This document shows, in pieces, positions 16,972 to 23,773 of a stretch of DNA of 43,270 nt. The notes under the pieces were generated by a model. The model had not been told where the DNA came from, did not search any database, and saw nothing but the letters and a program-made list of their open reading frames with translations. Position 1 is the stretch's first letter. Each line of letters begins with the position of its first letter. The stretch comes from Hominisplanchenecus murintestinalis (GTDB taxonomy: Bacteria; Bacillota; Clostridia; Lachnospirales; Lachnospiraceae), in NCBI GenBank assembly GCA_004793585.1, contig SRZB01000028.1, positions 1 to 43,270 on the forward strand, written 5' to 3'. Made by a program: the position numbers and the translations under genes.

Positions 16972-17570
16972 TGTATAAGATTATTGCGATAGAAAGAGAG
17001 TATGCCAGCGGAGGAAGTGAAATCGGAGAACGGCTGGCAGAGAAATTAGGGATTCCCTGTTATGGAAGGGAAATCCTGGAGAGGGCGGCGCAGGCACGGG
17101 GAACTACGCCGGAACAGATTGTGCATATGGAGGAGGCGACGACAGGGAGCTTCCTCTATACCATCGCCCTGGCAGCGAAGCTGGCGGCAGGAGAGAGCTG
17201 CGGGCTGAGCGAAGAAAACCAGCTTTATCTGGAAGAAGCCCAAATTATATGGGATTTGGCAAATCAGGGAAGCTGCGTCATCGTGGGGCGGTGTGCCGGA
17301 TGGGTGCTGAAAGAGCGGAAAGATGTGCTGAAAGTTTACATCCATGCCGACAGGGATTTTCGTACAAAGCGCGCAGTGACCATTTATCACGATGCCAAAG
17401 AGAATGTAGATGGGATACTGCGCCGGTGCGACAAACGCCGGGGGAATTTCTACAGCGCGAATACCGGAAAAAAGTGGGATGACAAATCAGAGTATCATTT
17501 GATGCTTGATAGCGGAAAGCTGGGGATAGAAGGGTGCGTGGAGGTTATAGGGGCTGCGTGCCAGGGGTAA
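16971..17570 (+). CDS. Cytidylate-kinase-like family protein
   Basis: A 199-residue P-loop-like kinase of the cytidylate kinase 2 group. The N-terminus IIAIEREYASGGSEIGERLAEKLGIPCYGREIL is diagnostic; these proteins carry a modified phosphate-binding loop (YxSGGxEI) rather than the standard GxxxxGKS. SCVIVGRCAGWVLKE and the LID-like RRCDKRRGNFY region also fit. Authentic cytidylate kinase phosphorylates CMP; the role of these shorter relatives is unsettled. The ATG overlaps the stop of the exporter gene by one base (TGATG), so it is translated with the transporter operon, an odd partner. Confidence 0.8.
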   Translation: MYKIIAIEREYASGGSEIGERLAEKLGIPCYGREILERAAQARGTTPEQIVHMEEATTGSFLYTIALAAKLAAGESCGLSEENQLYLEEAQIIWDLANQGSCVIVGRCAGWVLKERKDVLKVYIHADRDFRTKRAVTIYHDAKENVDGILRRCDKRRGNFYSANTGKKWDDKSEYHLMLDSGKLGIEGCVEVIGAACQG

Positions 17571-17629
17571 CGATTTAATGTTTTCATTGCGGTTCGTCGG
17601 GGAGTGGACACAGTTTTGATAAAAAAGGC

Positions 17630-17658
17630 TTGTCATATGGTTTTCAAAACTATATAAT
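17630..17658 (+). promoter_or_regulatory. Sigma-A promoter of the DUF1836 gene
   Basis: TTGTCA (17630-17635), 17 nt, TATAAT (17653-17658). Leader of about 90 nt to ATG 17757; no riboswitch-like structure recognised in it. Confidence 0.6.
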
Positions 17659-17756
17659 GTGATGTATCAGAGGAAAGTTTTGCTTTTCAGACGTATGGGC
17701 GCCGGATTGGGCTATGTGGCCGGAAGAAAATCAGATATGAACGAGAGGTGGACAAA

Positions 17757-18344
17757 ATGAAGATAGATACCAAAGATATGCTCAAAAGTATTTTGAACAG
17801 CCTGTCCCGCATTGAGCATATTAAGCCGGAGGATATTCCGAACATTGACTTATATATGGATCAGGTGACAACTTTTATGGATACTCGCCTGTCTTCTTCG
17901 AAGCGTCATCCGGAGGATAAGATATTGACTAAGACCATGATTAATAATTATGCTAAGAATAAGCTGCTTCCGCCCCCGGTGAAAAAGAAATATTCCAAGG
18001 AACATTTGCTGGTAATGATTTTCATCTATTATTTTAAAGGAATTCTTTCTATCACAGATATTCAGGCATTGATGAACCCTATTACGGAAAAATATTTTCA
18101 GAATGACCAGAAGTTTAGCATAGAAACGATTTACAACGAAGTGTTCAGTTTGGAAAAAAGCCAGGCAGATAAGCTGGCAAAGGATATCGTAGATAAGTAT
18201 AATACCTCGAAGCATACCTTTGAGAATGTGGAAAAGGATCAGGAATTTCTTCAGCTTTTTTCATTTATCTGTATGTTGAGCTTTGACGTTTATGTGAAAA
18301 AGCAGATGATAGAAAAATTGATTGATCAGCTTCCGGGAGAATAG
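17757..18344 (+). CDS. DUF1836 protein, probable MerR-like DNA-binding protein
   Basis: The 195-residue protein matches DUF1836 proteins common in Firmicutes: an N-terminal helical segment (IDLYMDQVTTFMDTRL), then ILTKTMINNYAKNKLLPPP ... YSKEHLLVMIFIYYFKGILSITDIQALM, which looks like a MerR-type winged helix (about residues 60-115). The C-terminal part is helical and charged. Function is unproved; a regulatory role is inferred. ATG 17757 has AGAGGTGG at good distance; GTG 17748 lies inside that site and is rejected. It is a single gene with its own promoter and terminator. Confidence 0.75.
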   Translation: MKIDTKDMLKSILNSLSRIEHIKPEDIPNIDLYMDQVTTFMDTRLSSSKRHPEDKILTKTMINNYAKNKLLPPPVKKKYSKEHLLVMIFIYYFKGILSITDIQALMNPITEKYFQNDQKFSIETIYNEVFSLEKSQADKLAKDIVDKYNTSKHTFENVEKDQEFLQLFSFICMLSFDVYVKKQMIEKLIDQLPGE

Positions 18345-18380
18345 CAAAAGGCAGTAATAAGTCCATGTGGACAAAGAATT

Positions 18381-18430
18381 GAATCCTCCAACCGTGGTGT
18401 AACACAGTTGGGGGATTCTTCTTTTCTTTT
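18381..18430 (+). terminator. Intrinsic terminator of the DUF1836 gene
   Basis: GAATCCTCCAAC (18381-18392) pairs with GTTGGGGGATTC (18407-18418), one wobble pair, followed by a T/C-rich run ending in TTTT. The 230 nt beyond, up to 18658, hold a weak inverted repeat (ATAGTG near 18432 with CACTAT near 18475) and the trxB-like promoter, but no gene. Confidence 0.8.
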
Positions 18431-18575
18431 ATAGTGGTAAAGCGCCCGCTAGGCTGTTCGTTGTCCTTACGGTCACTATCAAACAATTCTGCATAATCCT
18501 ACATTTTCCGTGAGATTGAAAAATCAAATTAAATTACTAACAAAATTCCATATGTTTTGAAATATATGAAACAAA

Positions 18576-18611
18576 AATCCTATGGGCAAGGTAGGAATTT
18601 GCGGATATAAT
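18576..18611 (+). promoter_or_regulatory. Promoter of the sulfur cluster with an overlapping inverted repeat (possible CymR/Rrf2-type operator)
   Basis: A -10 TATAAT lies at 18606-18611 with a weak -35 TGGGCA at 18583-18588 (17 nt). Inverted arms TCCTA (18578-18582) and TAGGA (18592-18596) with a 9-nt centre cover the -35 region. Rrf2-family regulators such as CymR repress cysteine and methionine genes through AT-rich sites with TCCTA/TAGGA-like arms, so a cysteine-responsive operator is plausible. The match is by memory of the motif type. Confidence 0.4.
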
Positions 18612-18658
18612 TTGAAAATACCGTAACGAAATGGCTTGTCTGCAGGAGAAGATAGAAA

Positions 18659-19564
18659 ATGTATGAGGCAGTAGTGATAGGAAGCGGTCCGGCAGGATTA
18701 AATGCGGCATTATATCTAAAAAGAGCCGGAAAAAATGTTATTGTAATTGAAAAGGAATATGAAGGGACAGGGCAGATTGTACAGAGTATTTGTGTAGAGA
18801 ATTATCTGGGGTTTCAGCCGCTTTCAGGTGAAGAGCTTGGAGAAAGATTCAGACGGCATGTGTTGTCAGAGTATGTCCCGATTCTGGAGGACGAAGTGAC
18901 AGAAATCATACATAAAGATACCTGGCATGTTATTTTGTTATCCGGAAAAACTGTTGAAGCGGAAACGCTAATTTATGCAGCAGGAGCTTCTCCCAGAAAG
19001 TTGGGAATATCCGGAGAAGAAACGTATCAGGGTAAGGGAATGTCCTACTGTGCGTACTGTGACGGTTCTCTGTATAAAGGAAAAGATACCGCAGTGATTG
19101 GAGGAGGAGATACTGCCCTGGACGATGCCATGTATCTTTCTGAACTATGCCGGAAGGTATATTTGATCCACAGAAGAGCAGAATTCAAGGGAAATGAGGC
19201 TGCGGTTGAGATTTTGAAGAAAAAGGAAAATGTAGAATTTATTTTAGAAACTTCTGTCCGGGAAATAAAAGGGCAGAAAAGACTGGAGGAGATACTTCTT
19301 GACAATGGAAAGAAAATCAGTGTCACCGGACTGTTTGTCGCGATTGGCTCACTCCCGGCGGCGGATTTGATAGAGAAGTATGTCCAAAGGGATGAAAATG
19401 GATATGTAATCGCAGGAGAAGATGGGCTTACCTCATCCTCTGGATTGTTTGTAGCCGGGGATGTACGAACCAAAAAGCTTCGGCAGGTGATCACTGCAGT
19501 TTCTGATGGAGCAAATGCAGCGGCATCTGCGATACATTATCTAAAATTTTGCAGAAAAAGGTGA
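18659..19564 (+). CDS. Thioredoxin-reductase-like FAD/NAD(P)H oxidoreductase
   Basis: A 301-residue low-molecular-weight thioredoxin reductase homologue. It has the FAD-binding motif GSGPAG (residues 8-13), the redox-active pair Cys131-Ala-Tyr-Cys134 followed by DG, the NAD(P)H-binding GGGDTA (148-153), and the C-terminal FVAGDV segment that contacts FAD. It should pass electrons from NAD(P)H or reduced ferredoxin to a thioredoxin-like partner. Two thioredoxin-like proteins are encoded downstream (21931-22245 and 25988-26326). It is the first gene of the sulfur cluster, 4 nt before metY, and lies behind the inverted-repeat promoter. Confidence 0.88.
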   Translation: MYEAVVIGSGPAGLNAALYLKRAGKNVIVIEKEYEGTGQIVQSICVENYLGFQPLSGEELGERFRRHVLSEYVPILEDEVTEIIHKDTWHVILLSGKTVEAETLIYAAGASPRKLGISGEETYQGKGMSYCAYCDGSLYKGKDTAVIGGGDTALDDAMYLSELCRKVYLIHRRAEFKGNEAAVEILKKKENVEFILETSVREIKGQKRLEEILLDNGKKISVTGLFVAIGSLPAADLIEKYVQRDENGYVIAGEDGLTSSSGLFVAGDVRTKKLRQVITAVSDGANAAASAIHYLKFCRKR

Positions 19565-19568
19565 AGAT

Positions 19569-20807
19569 ATGAAGTTTCAAACGGCAGTGCTTCATGCAGG
19601 AAATAAAGAACTGGAAAAATACGGCGCAACCTTGCCGCCTGTATACCAGTCTGGCGCTTTTGAACAGAAAAGCGCGGAAGGGCTGGCAAAAATATTTGAT
19701 AATAAAGCGCCGGGATATTGTTATACAAGGGTAGCCAATCCAACGACAGCAGCATTTGAAATGAGAATCACAAAGCTTGAGGGCGGCATGGCGTCAGTTG
19801 CCTGTGCATCTGGGATGGCAGCTATAACTAATGCTTTTTTAAATATCCTCCAATCTGGAGATGAAATTGTAACGAGCGCCAGCCTTTACGGAGGAACCAT
19901 TGATCTTTTCCGGGATCTGGAGGCATTTGGTATTCAGACAAACTTTGTGGAAAATAATAACTGGGGGGCGTTTGAACAGGCAATTAATGAACATACGAAG
20001 CTGATTTTTGCTGAGACGATCGGAAATCCCGGACTGGATGTTACAGATATTGAGAGGCTGGCAGAACTGGCACATGCCCATGGGATTCCGCTTATTGTTG
20101 ATAATACGACGGCGACCTCTTATCTGATCCGTCCGTTGGATATGGGAGCGGATATTGTGGTAAATTCATCGTCAAAATATATAAATGGAAACGGCAGCGC
20201 CATCAGCGGTATACTGACGGACAGCGGGCGTTTTAAATGGACCAGGGAAAAATATCCGCTTCTCAGGGACTATCTGAAGTATGGCCCAATGGCATATATT
20301 TCCAGAATGCGGGCAACTATTTTTCGGAACTTTGGCGCCTGTCTTTCGCCTCAGAATGCTTTTTTGAACCTGATAGGGCTGGAAACCCTGGGGCTTCGTA
20401 TGGAGCGCCAATGTAAGAATGCACTGGGGCTGGCAGCATGGATACAGGAGCACTATCCGGAAGCAGCGGTGAATTTTCCAGGACTGAAAAGCAGCCCCTG
20501 GCACCAGATTGCTGAAAAACAGCTGAAAAACGGATACGGGGGAATTTTTACCCTGCGTGCAGGAAGCAGGGAAAGGGCATTTTCATTGATTAATAACCTG
20601 AAGCTTGCGTTGAAGGTTTCTAATATTGGAGACACCAAAACACTGGTGATACATCCGGCATCGACCATCAGCCTGCATAGCACGCAGAAGCAGAAGGAAG
20701 AAGCAGGGGTTTATGATGATCTGATCCGGGTCAGCGTCGGTATTGAAGATCTGGGAGATCTGATTGAGGATTTTCGCCAGGCGATAGAAATGATGGAAAA
20801 ACAGTAA
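19569..20807 (+). CDS. metY: O-acetylhomoserine sulfhydrylase / PLP-dependent Cys-Met metabolism enzyme (MetY-like)
   Basis: This 412-residue enzyme belongs to the Cys/Met-metabolism PLP family. It probably makes homocysteine from O-acetylhomoserine and a sulfide donor. The PLP lysine is Lys203 in NSSSKYINGNG; other family motifs are YTRVANPTTAAFE, LEGGMASVACASGMAAI and VDNTTATSYL, and VIHPASTISLHST near the C-terminus. The SSSKY...GNG version favours the sulfhydrylase (MetY) branch over cystathionine gamma-synthase. In the Wolinella pathway MetY uses a carrier thiocarboxylate in place of free sulfide; the carrier genes lie a few genes downstream here, which supports the same use. Confidence 0.88.
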   Translation: MKFQTAVLHAGNKELEKYGATLPPVYQSGAFEQKSAEGLAKIFDNKAPGYCYTRVANPTTAAFEMRITKLEGGMASVACASGMAAITNAFLNILQSGDEIVTSASLYGGTIDLFRDLEAFGIQTNFVENNNWGAFEQAINEHTKLIFAETIGNPGLDVTDIERLAELAHAHGIPLIVDNTTATSYLIRPLDMGADIVVNSSSKYINGNGSAISGILTDSGRFKWTREKYPLLRDYLKYGPMAYISRMRATIFRNFGACLSPQNAFLNLIGLETLGLRMERQCKNALGLAAWIQEHYPEAAVNFPGLKSSPWHQIAEKQLKNGYGGIFTLRAGSRERAFSLINNLKLALKVSNIGDTKTLVIHPASTISLHSTQKQKEEAGVYDDLIRVSVGIEDLGDLIEDFRQAIEMMEKQ

Positions 20808-20819
20808 AGGAGAAGAGCA

Positions 20820-21689
20820 ATGGCAGAAAAAAAACCAGACTATTCAGCATTAAAAAAGGGCGGATTTATGAGACAGAAGCAGAAGGGATATTTTTCGCTT
20901 CGTCTCCAGGTTGTAGGAGGAAATCTGACTGCGGAAAACATCCGGACTGTATCAGAGGTGGCGGACAAATATGGAAAAGGGTATGTACATATGACCTCCA
21001 GACAGGGAATTGAGATTCCGTTTATTCGGTTTGGGGATATTGAAGAGGTGAAGGAAAAGCTGGCAGAGGGCGGCGTAAAGCCTGGTGTCTGCGGACCAAG
21101 GGTACGGACGGTTACGGCATGCCAGGGCGCTGCGGTCTGTCCCAGCGGCTGCATTGACACCTATGCACTGGCGAAAGAACTGGATGAGCACTATTTTGGC
21201 AGGGACCTGCCCCACAAGTTCAAATTCGGTGTGACAGGATGTCAGAACAACTGTCTGAAAGCGGAGGAAAATGATCTGGGAATCAAAGGCGGTATGGTTG
21301 TAAATTACAAAGAAGAAGCGTGTATTCAATGCGGCGTCTGTGCGAAAGCCTGCCGGGAGAACGCACTGTCAATGAAGGACGGAAAAGTGGTAATCGACAG
21401 GGGGAAATGCAATCACTGCGGGCGATGCGTGAAATCCTGCCCTACGGATGCATGGGAAGGGGAAAGCGGCTATCTTGTTTCTTTTGGCGGTTTATTTGGG
21501 AATAAAATCTATCAGGGTGAGACACTACTGCCAATTATTAGAGATAAAGACACTTTGCTTCGGGTGGCAGATGCGGCCATTGGATTTTTTGAGAAAAATG
21601 CCAGACCGGGAGAACGTTTCCGCCTGATGCTGCAAAGAATCGGTGAGGATGAATTTAGAAGAGTAATTACGGAGGCATATCATGGATGA
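20820..21689 (+). CDS. Siroheme/[4Fe-4S] sulfite (or nitrite) reductase with a C-terminal 2[4Fe-4S] ferredoxin domain
   Basis: A 289-residue single-half reductase of the small, AsrC-like type. An N-terminal ferredoxin-like half domain (about residues 15-90) is followed by the coupled siroheme cluster ligands Cys101, Cys107, Cys141 and Cys145 (C-x5-C and C-x3-C). Then come two ferredoxin clusters, Cys168/171/174/178 and Cys197/200/203/207. It should reduce sulfite to sulfide with electrons from ferredoxin-type donors. The genomic partners (MetY, TusA, carrier protein, cysteine synthase) point to sulfite rather than nitrite and to assimilation rather than respiration. RBS AAAGGAGAAGAGCA. It overlaps tusA by 8 bp. 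Confidence 0.88.
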   Translation: MAEKKPDYSALKKGGFMRQKQKGYFSLRLQVVGGNLTAENIRTVSEVADKYGKGYVHMTSRQGIEIPFIRFGDIEEVKEKLAEGGVKPGVCGPRVRTVTACQGAAVCPSGCIDTYALAKELDEHYFGRDLPHKFKFGVTGCQNNCLKAEENDLGIKGGMVVNYKEEACIQCGVCAKACRENALSMKDGKVVIDRGKCNHCGRCVKSCPTDAWEGESGYLVSFGGLFGNKIYQGETLLPIIRDKDTLLRVADAAIGFFEKNARPGERFRLMLQRIGEDEFRRVITEAYHG

Positions 21690-21930
21690 GATTAAATTTA
21701 ATGAACAGGCGGATATTACGGATCAGGTTTGTCCGATGACTTTTGTAAAGGCGAAGGTAAGTATCGATGAGCTGGAGGATGGGGAGGTGCTGGCTATTCG
21801 TATGAATGACGGTGAGCCGGTTCAGAATGTTCCCAGAAGCATGAAAGAAGAAGGGCACAAAATCCTGAAACTTCACAATAATCAAGACGGCACCTATACC
21901 CTGTATGTGCGAAAGGTAGAGGAAGGATAA
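21682..21930 (+). CDS. TusA-family sulfurtransferase
   Basis: An 82-residue TusA/SirA-fold protein. The hallmark Cys-Pro motif is Cys17 in QVCPMTFVKAKV; TusA proteins carry sulfur as a persulfide on this cysteine. The rest follows the two-helix, four-strand pattern (LEDGEVLAIRMNDGEPVQNVPRSMKEEGHKIL). In the cluster it may hand sulfur from the sulfite reductase to the ThiS-like carrier, or accept it from a desulfurase. It overlaps the reductase gene at the 5' end and its stop is one codon before the thioredoxin gene, so the genes are translationally coupled. Confidence 0.9.
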   Translation: MDEIKFNEQADITDQVCPMTFVKAKVSIDELEDGEVLAIRMNDGEPVQNVPRSMKEEGHKILKLHNNQDGTYTLYVRKVEEG

Positions 21931-22245
21931 ATGGCAGAGCGAATCGGAAGAGAAGAGTTTGAAGAAAAAGTATTGAAAAGTGACCTGCCTGTGCTGGTGG
22001 ATTTTTATTCGGATTCCTGCATGGCCTGTAAAAAACTGGCGCCGGTTCTCAGCCAGGCGGAAGAACTTCTCGGGGAGAGCATTTACTTTTATAAAGTAAA
22101 TACAAATTATGAGAATGAGCTTACGGAGAAATATGAGATTCTGTCCAGGCCAACATTGATTGTTTTTATAAACGGGCGGGAAGCGGGGCGAAAAACAGGA
22201 GTGCAAAGGCTTCAGGAATTCATAGACTGGCTGAAAGCATTCTGA
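21931..22245 (+). CDS. Thioredoxin-like protein with a CMAC active site
   Basis: A 104-residue thioredoxin fold protein. The active site is Cys30-Met-Ala-Cys33 in FYSDSCMACKKLAP, unlike the usual CGPC. The cis-Pro segment SRPTLIVFINGREAGR is standard. A changed dipeptide alters redox potential and partner choice, so it may be dedicated to this cluster, for example in reducing TusA persulfide or MetY-linked intermediates (inference). The thioredoxin-reductase-like protein at 18659-19564 is its likely electron source. It follows tusA directly, TAA-ATG. Confidence 0.88.
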   Translation: MAERIGREEFEEKVLKSDLPVLVDFYSDSCMACKKLAPVLSQAEELLGESIYFYKVNTNYENELTEKYEILSRPTLIVFINGREAGRKTGVQRLQEFIDWLKAF

Positions 22246-22299
22246 TGTAACAATAGGAGCGTTTTGAGACATTTCTGAATAGCAAAAAGGAGTAAGAGT

Positions 22300-22506
22300 A
22301 TGTATATTACAGTTTCTGGAAACAAAAAAGAAGTAAAAAACGGACTGACCTTACCGGAACTGATAGAACTTGAAAACGTGGAAATGCCGGATTATGTAAC
22401 GGTTTCTGTGAATGATGAGTTTCTTGACGCGGATAAAAAAGCGGGTACGGTTTTAAAGGATGGGGACAATGTGGAATTTCTTTATTTTATGGGAGGGGGA
22501 TGCTAA
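22300..22506 (+). CDS. ThiS/MoaD-like sulfur carrier protein ending in Gly-Gly-Gly-Cys (HcyS/CysO-like)
   Basis: A 68-residue ubiquitin-fold sulfur carrier. The ThiS-like features are the N-terminal strand MYITVSGNKKEV, the VTVSVNDEFL segment, DGDNVEFLYFMGG near the end, and a terminal Gly65-Gly66-Gly67-Cys68. Carriers are normally adenylated on a terminal Gly-Gly; here an extra Cys blocks it and must be removed, and a JAMM protease is encoded two genes downstream. This is the arrangement of HcyS/HcyD in Wolinella and CysO/Mec+ in mycobacteria. RBS AAGGAG is 8 nt before the ATG. The activating enzyme starts right after the stop. Confidence 0.88.
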   Translation: MYITVSGNKKEVKNGLTLPELIELENVEMPDYVTVSVNDEFLDADKKAGTVLKDGDNVEFLYFMGGGC

Positions 22507-23316
22507 ATGGCATTGACAGATGAACAGATTGAACGCTACTCCCGTCATATCATACTGAAAGAAGTGGGAGCAAAAGGGCAGAAAAAGCTTTTGAATGCAA
22601 AGGTTCTGATCATAGGTGCAGGCGGTCTTGGCGCTCCTGCAGCCATGTATCTGGCAGCAGCAGGCGTTGGAACGATAGGAATTGCAGACGCCGATGATGT
22701 GGATCTTTCCAATCTGCAGAGACAGATCATCCATTCTACAGAGGACGTGGGAAAGCCGAAGGTAAAATCAGCCAGGGAAACCATGGAAAGAATGAATCCG
22801 GGTGTGAAGGTGAATACCTATCATATGTTTGTGGATGCCGCCAATATCCGGGAACTGATCCGGGAGTATGACTTTATCATTGACGGAACGGATAATTTTC
22901 CGGCAAAATTCCTGATTAATGACGCCTGTGTCCTGGAGAAAAAACCATTTTCCCATGCGGGAATCATTCGTTTTAAGGGACAGCTTATGACTTATGTGCC
23001 GGGAGAAGGCCCCTGTTACCGCTGCGTATTTAAGGAGCCGCCGCCAAAGGATGCGGTGCCCACCTGTAAACAGGCAGGTGTGATTGGCGCAATGGGAGGT
23101 GTGATCGGCAGCCTTCAGGCCATGGAAGCGATTAAATACATTATCGGAAAAGGTGAGCTTCTTACTGGATATCTGCTGACTTATGATGCGCTGACGATGG
23201 AGTTTCGTAAGGTAGGACTCCCCAGGGATACACGCAGATGTGCTGTATGTGGAGAACATCCTACGATCACGGAGCCTGTTGACTATGAACTGAATGTGTG
23301 CGAAGATAAGATATAA
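22507..23316 (+). CDS. ThiF/MoeB-like E1 adenylyltransferase (HcyF-like)
   Basis: A 269-residue E1-type enzyme that adenylates the C-terminal glycine of the carrier protein so that it can become a thiocarboxylate. It has the ATP-binding GAGGLG (37-42), the N-terminal RYSRHIILKEVG typical of MoeB/ThiF, DADDVDLSNLQRQIIH with the Arg-finger region, FIIDGTDNFPAKFLIND, the PTCKQAGVIGA segment with the candidate catalytic Cys, and two zinc-type pairs CYRC and CAVC. It starts directly after the carrier's stop codon, the strongest sign that the two work together. Its length suits MoeB/ThiF without a rhodanese domain. Confidence 0.92.
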   Translation: MALTDEQIERYSRHIILKEVGAKGQKKLLNAKVLIIGAGGLGAPAAMYLAAAGVGTIGIADADDVDLSNLQRQIIHSTEDVGKPKVKSARETMERMNPGVKVNTYHMFVDAANIRELIREYDFIIDGTDNFPAKFLINDACVLEKKPFSHAGIIRFKGQLMTYVPGEGPCYRCVFKEPPPKDAVPTCKQAGVIGAMGGVIGSLQAMEAIKYIIGKGELLTGYLLTYDALTMEFRKVGLPRDTRRCAVCGEHPTITEPVDYELNVCEDKI

Positions 23317-23336
23317 AGTGAAAAGTGGGTGGAAAT

Positions 23337-23756
23337 ATGAAGAAAGTTATCATTAAAAAACAGGATGTGGAAGAAATGATCTCCTATGCCAGAGAAAAGC
23401 TGCCGCAGGAAGCCTGCGGACTGATTGCAGGAAGTGATTATGGGGATGAGAGGGTCATTGAGAAAGTGTATTATTTGACCAACATCGATGCTTCTAATGA
23501 GCATTTTTCACTGGAACCAAAAGAGCAGCTTCAGGCGGTGAAGGATATGAGAGCCAGGGGGCTGAAGCCGATTGGAAACTGGCATTCACATCCGGAATCT
23601 CCCTCGCGCCCATCCCAGGAAGACAAAAGGCTTGCTTATGACTCAAAAGCCAGTTATCTGATTCTGTCACTTATGGAGAAGGAAGCGGTACTGAACTCGT
23701 TTCATGTGGAGAACGGGGAAACTGAGAAAGAATCTCTGGAAATATTGAATAGATAA
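23337..23756 (+). CDS. JAMM/MPN+ metalloprotease (Mec+/HcyD-like)
   Basis: A 139-residue zinc protease of the JAB1/MPN+ family. The full JAMM set is present: Glu25 in PQEACG, His83 and His85 in WHSHPESP, Ser93 and Asp96 in RPSQED. In mycobacteria Mec+ releases cysteine from CysO-Cys; in Wolinella HcyD trims the carrier and releases homocysteine. Here it could do both: cut the encoded Cys from the GGGC tail and release amino-acid product from the carrier. ATG 23337 chosen over 23325 because GTGGGTGG sits between them. It lies 20 nt after the activating enzyme. Confidence 0.9.
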   Translation: MKKVIIKKQDVEEMISYAREKLPQEACGLIAGSDYGDERVIEKVYYLTNIDASNEHFSLEPKEQLQAVKDMRARGLKPIGNWHSHPESPSRPSQEDKRLAYDSKASYLILSLMEKEAVLNSFHVENGETEKESLEILNR

Positions 23757-23773
23757 AATGCGAGGTAATCAAT

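Noticed and set aside
18430-18485. Imperfect inverted repeat (ATAGTG...CACTAT) after the DUF1836 terminator
   Set aside because: Short arms and a long loop, no transposase or target duplication; likely chance or an old remnant.
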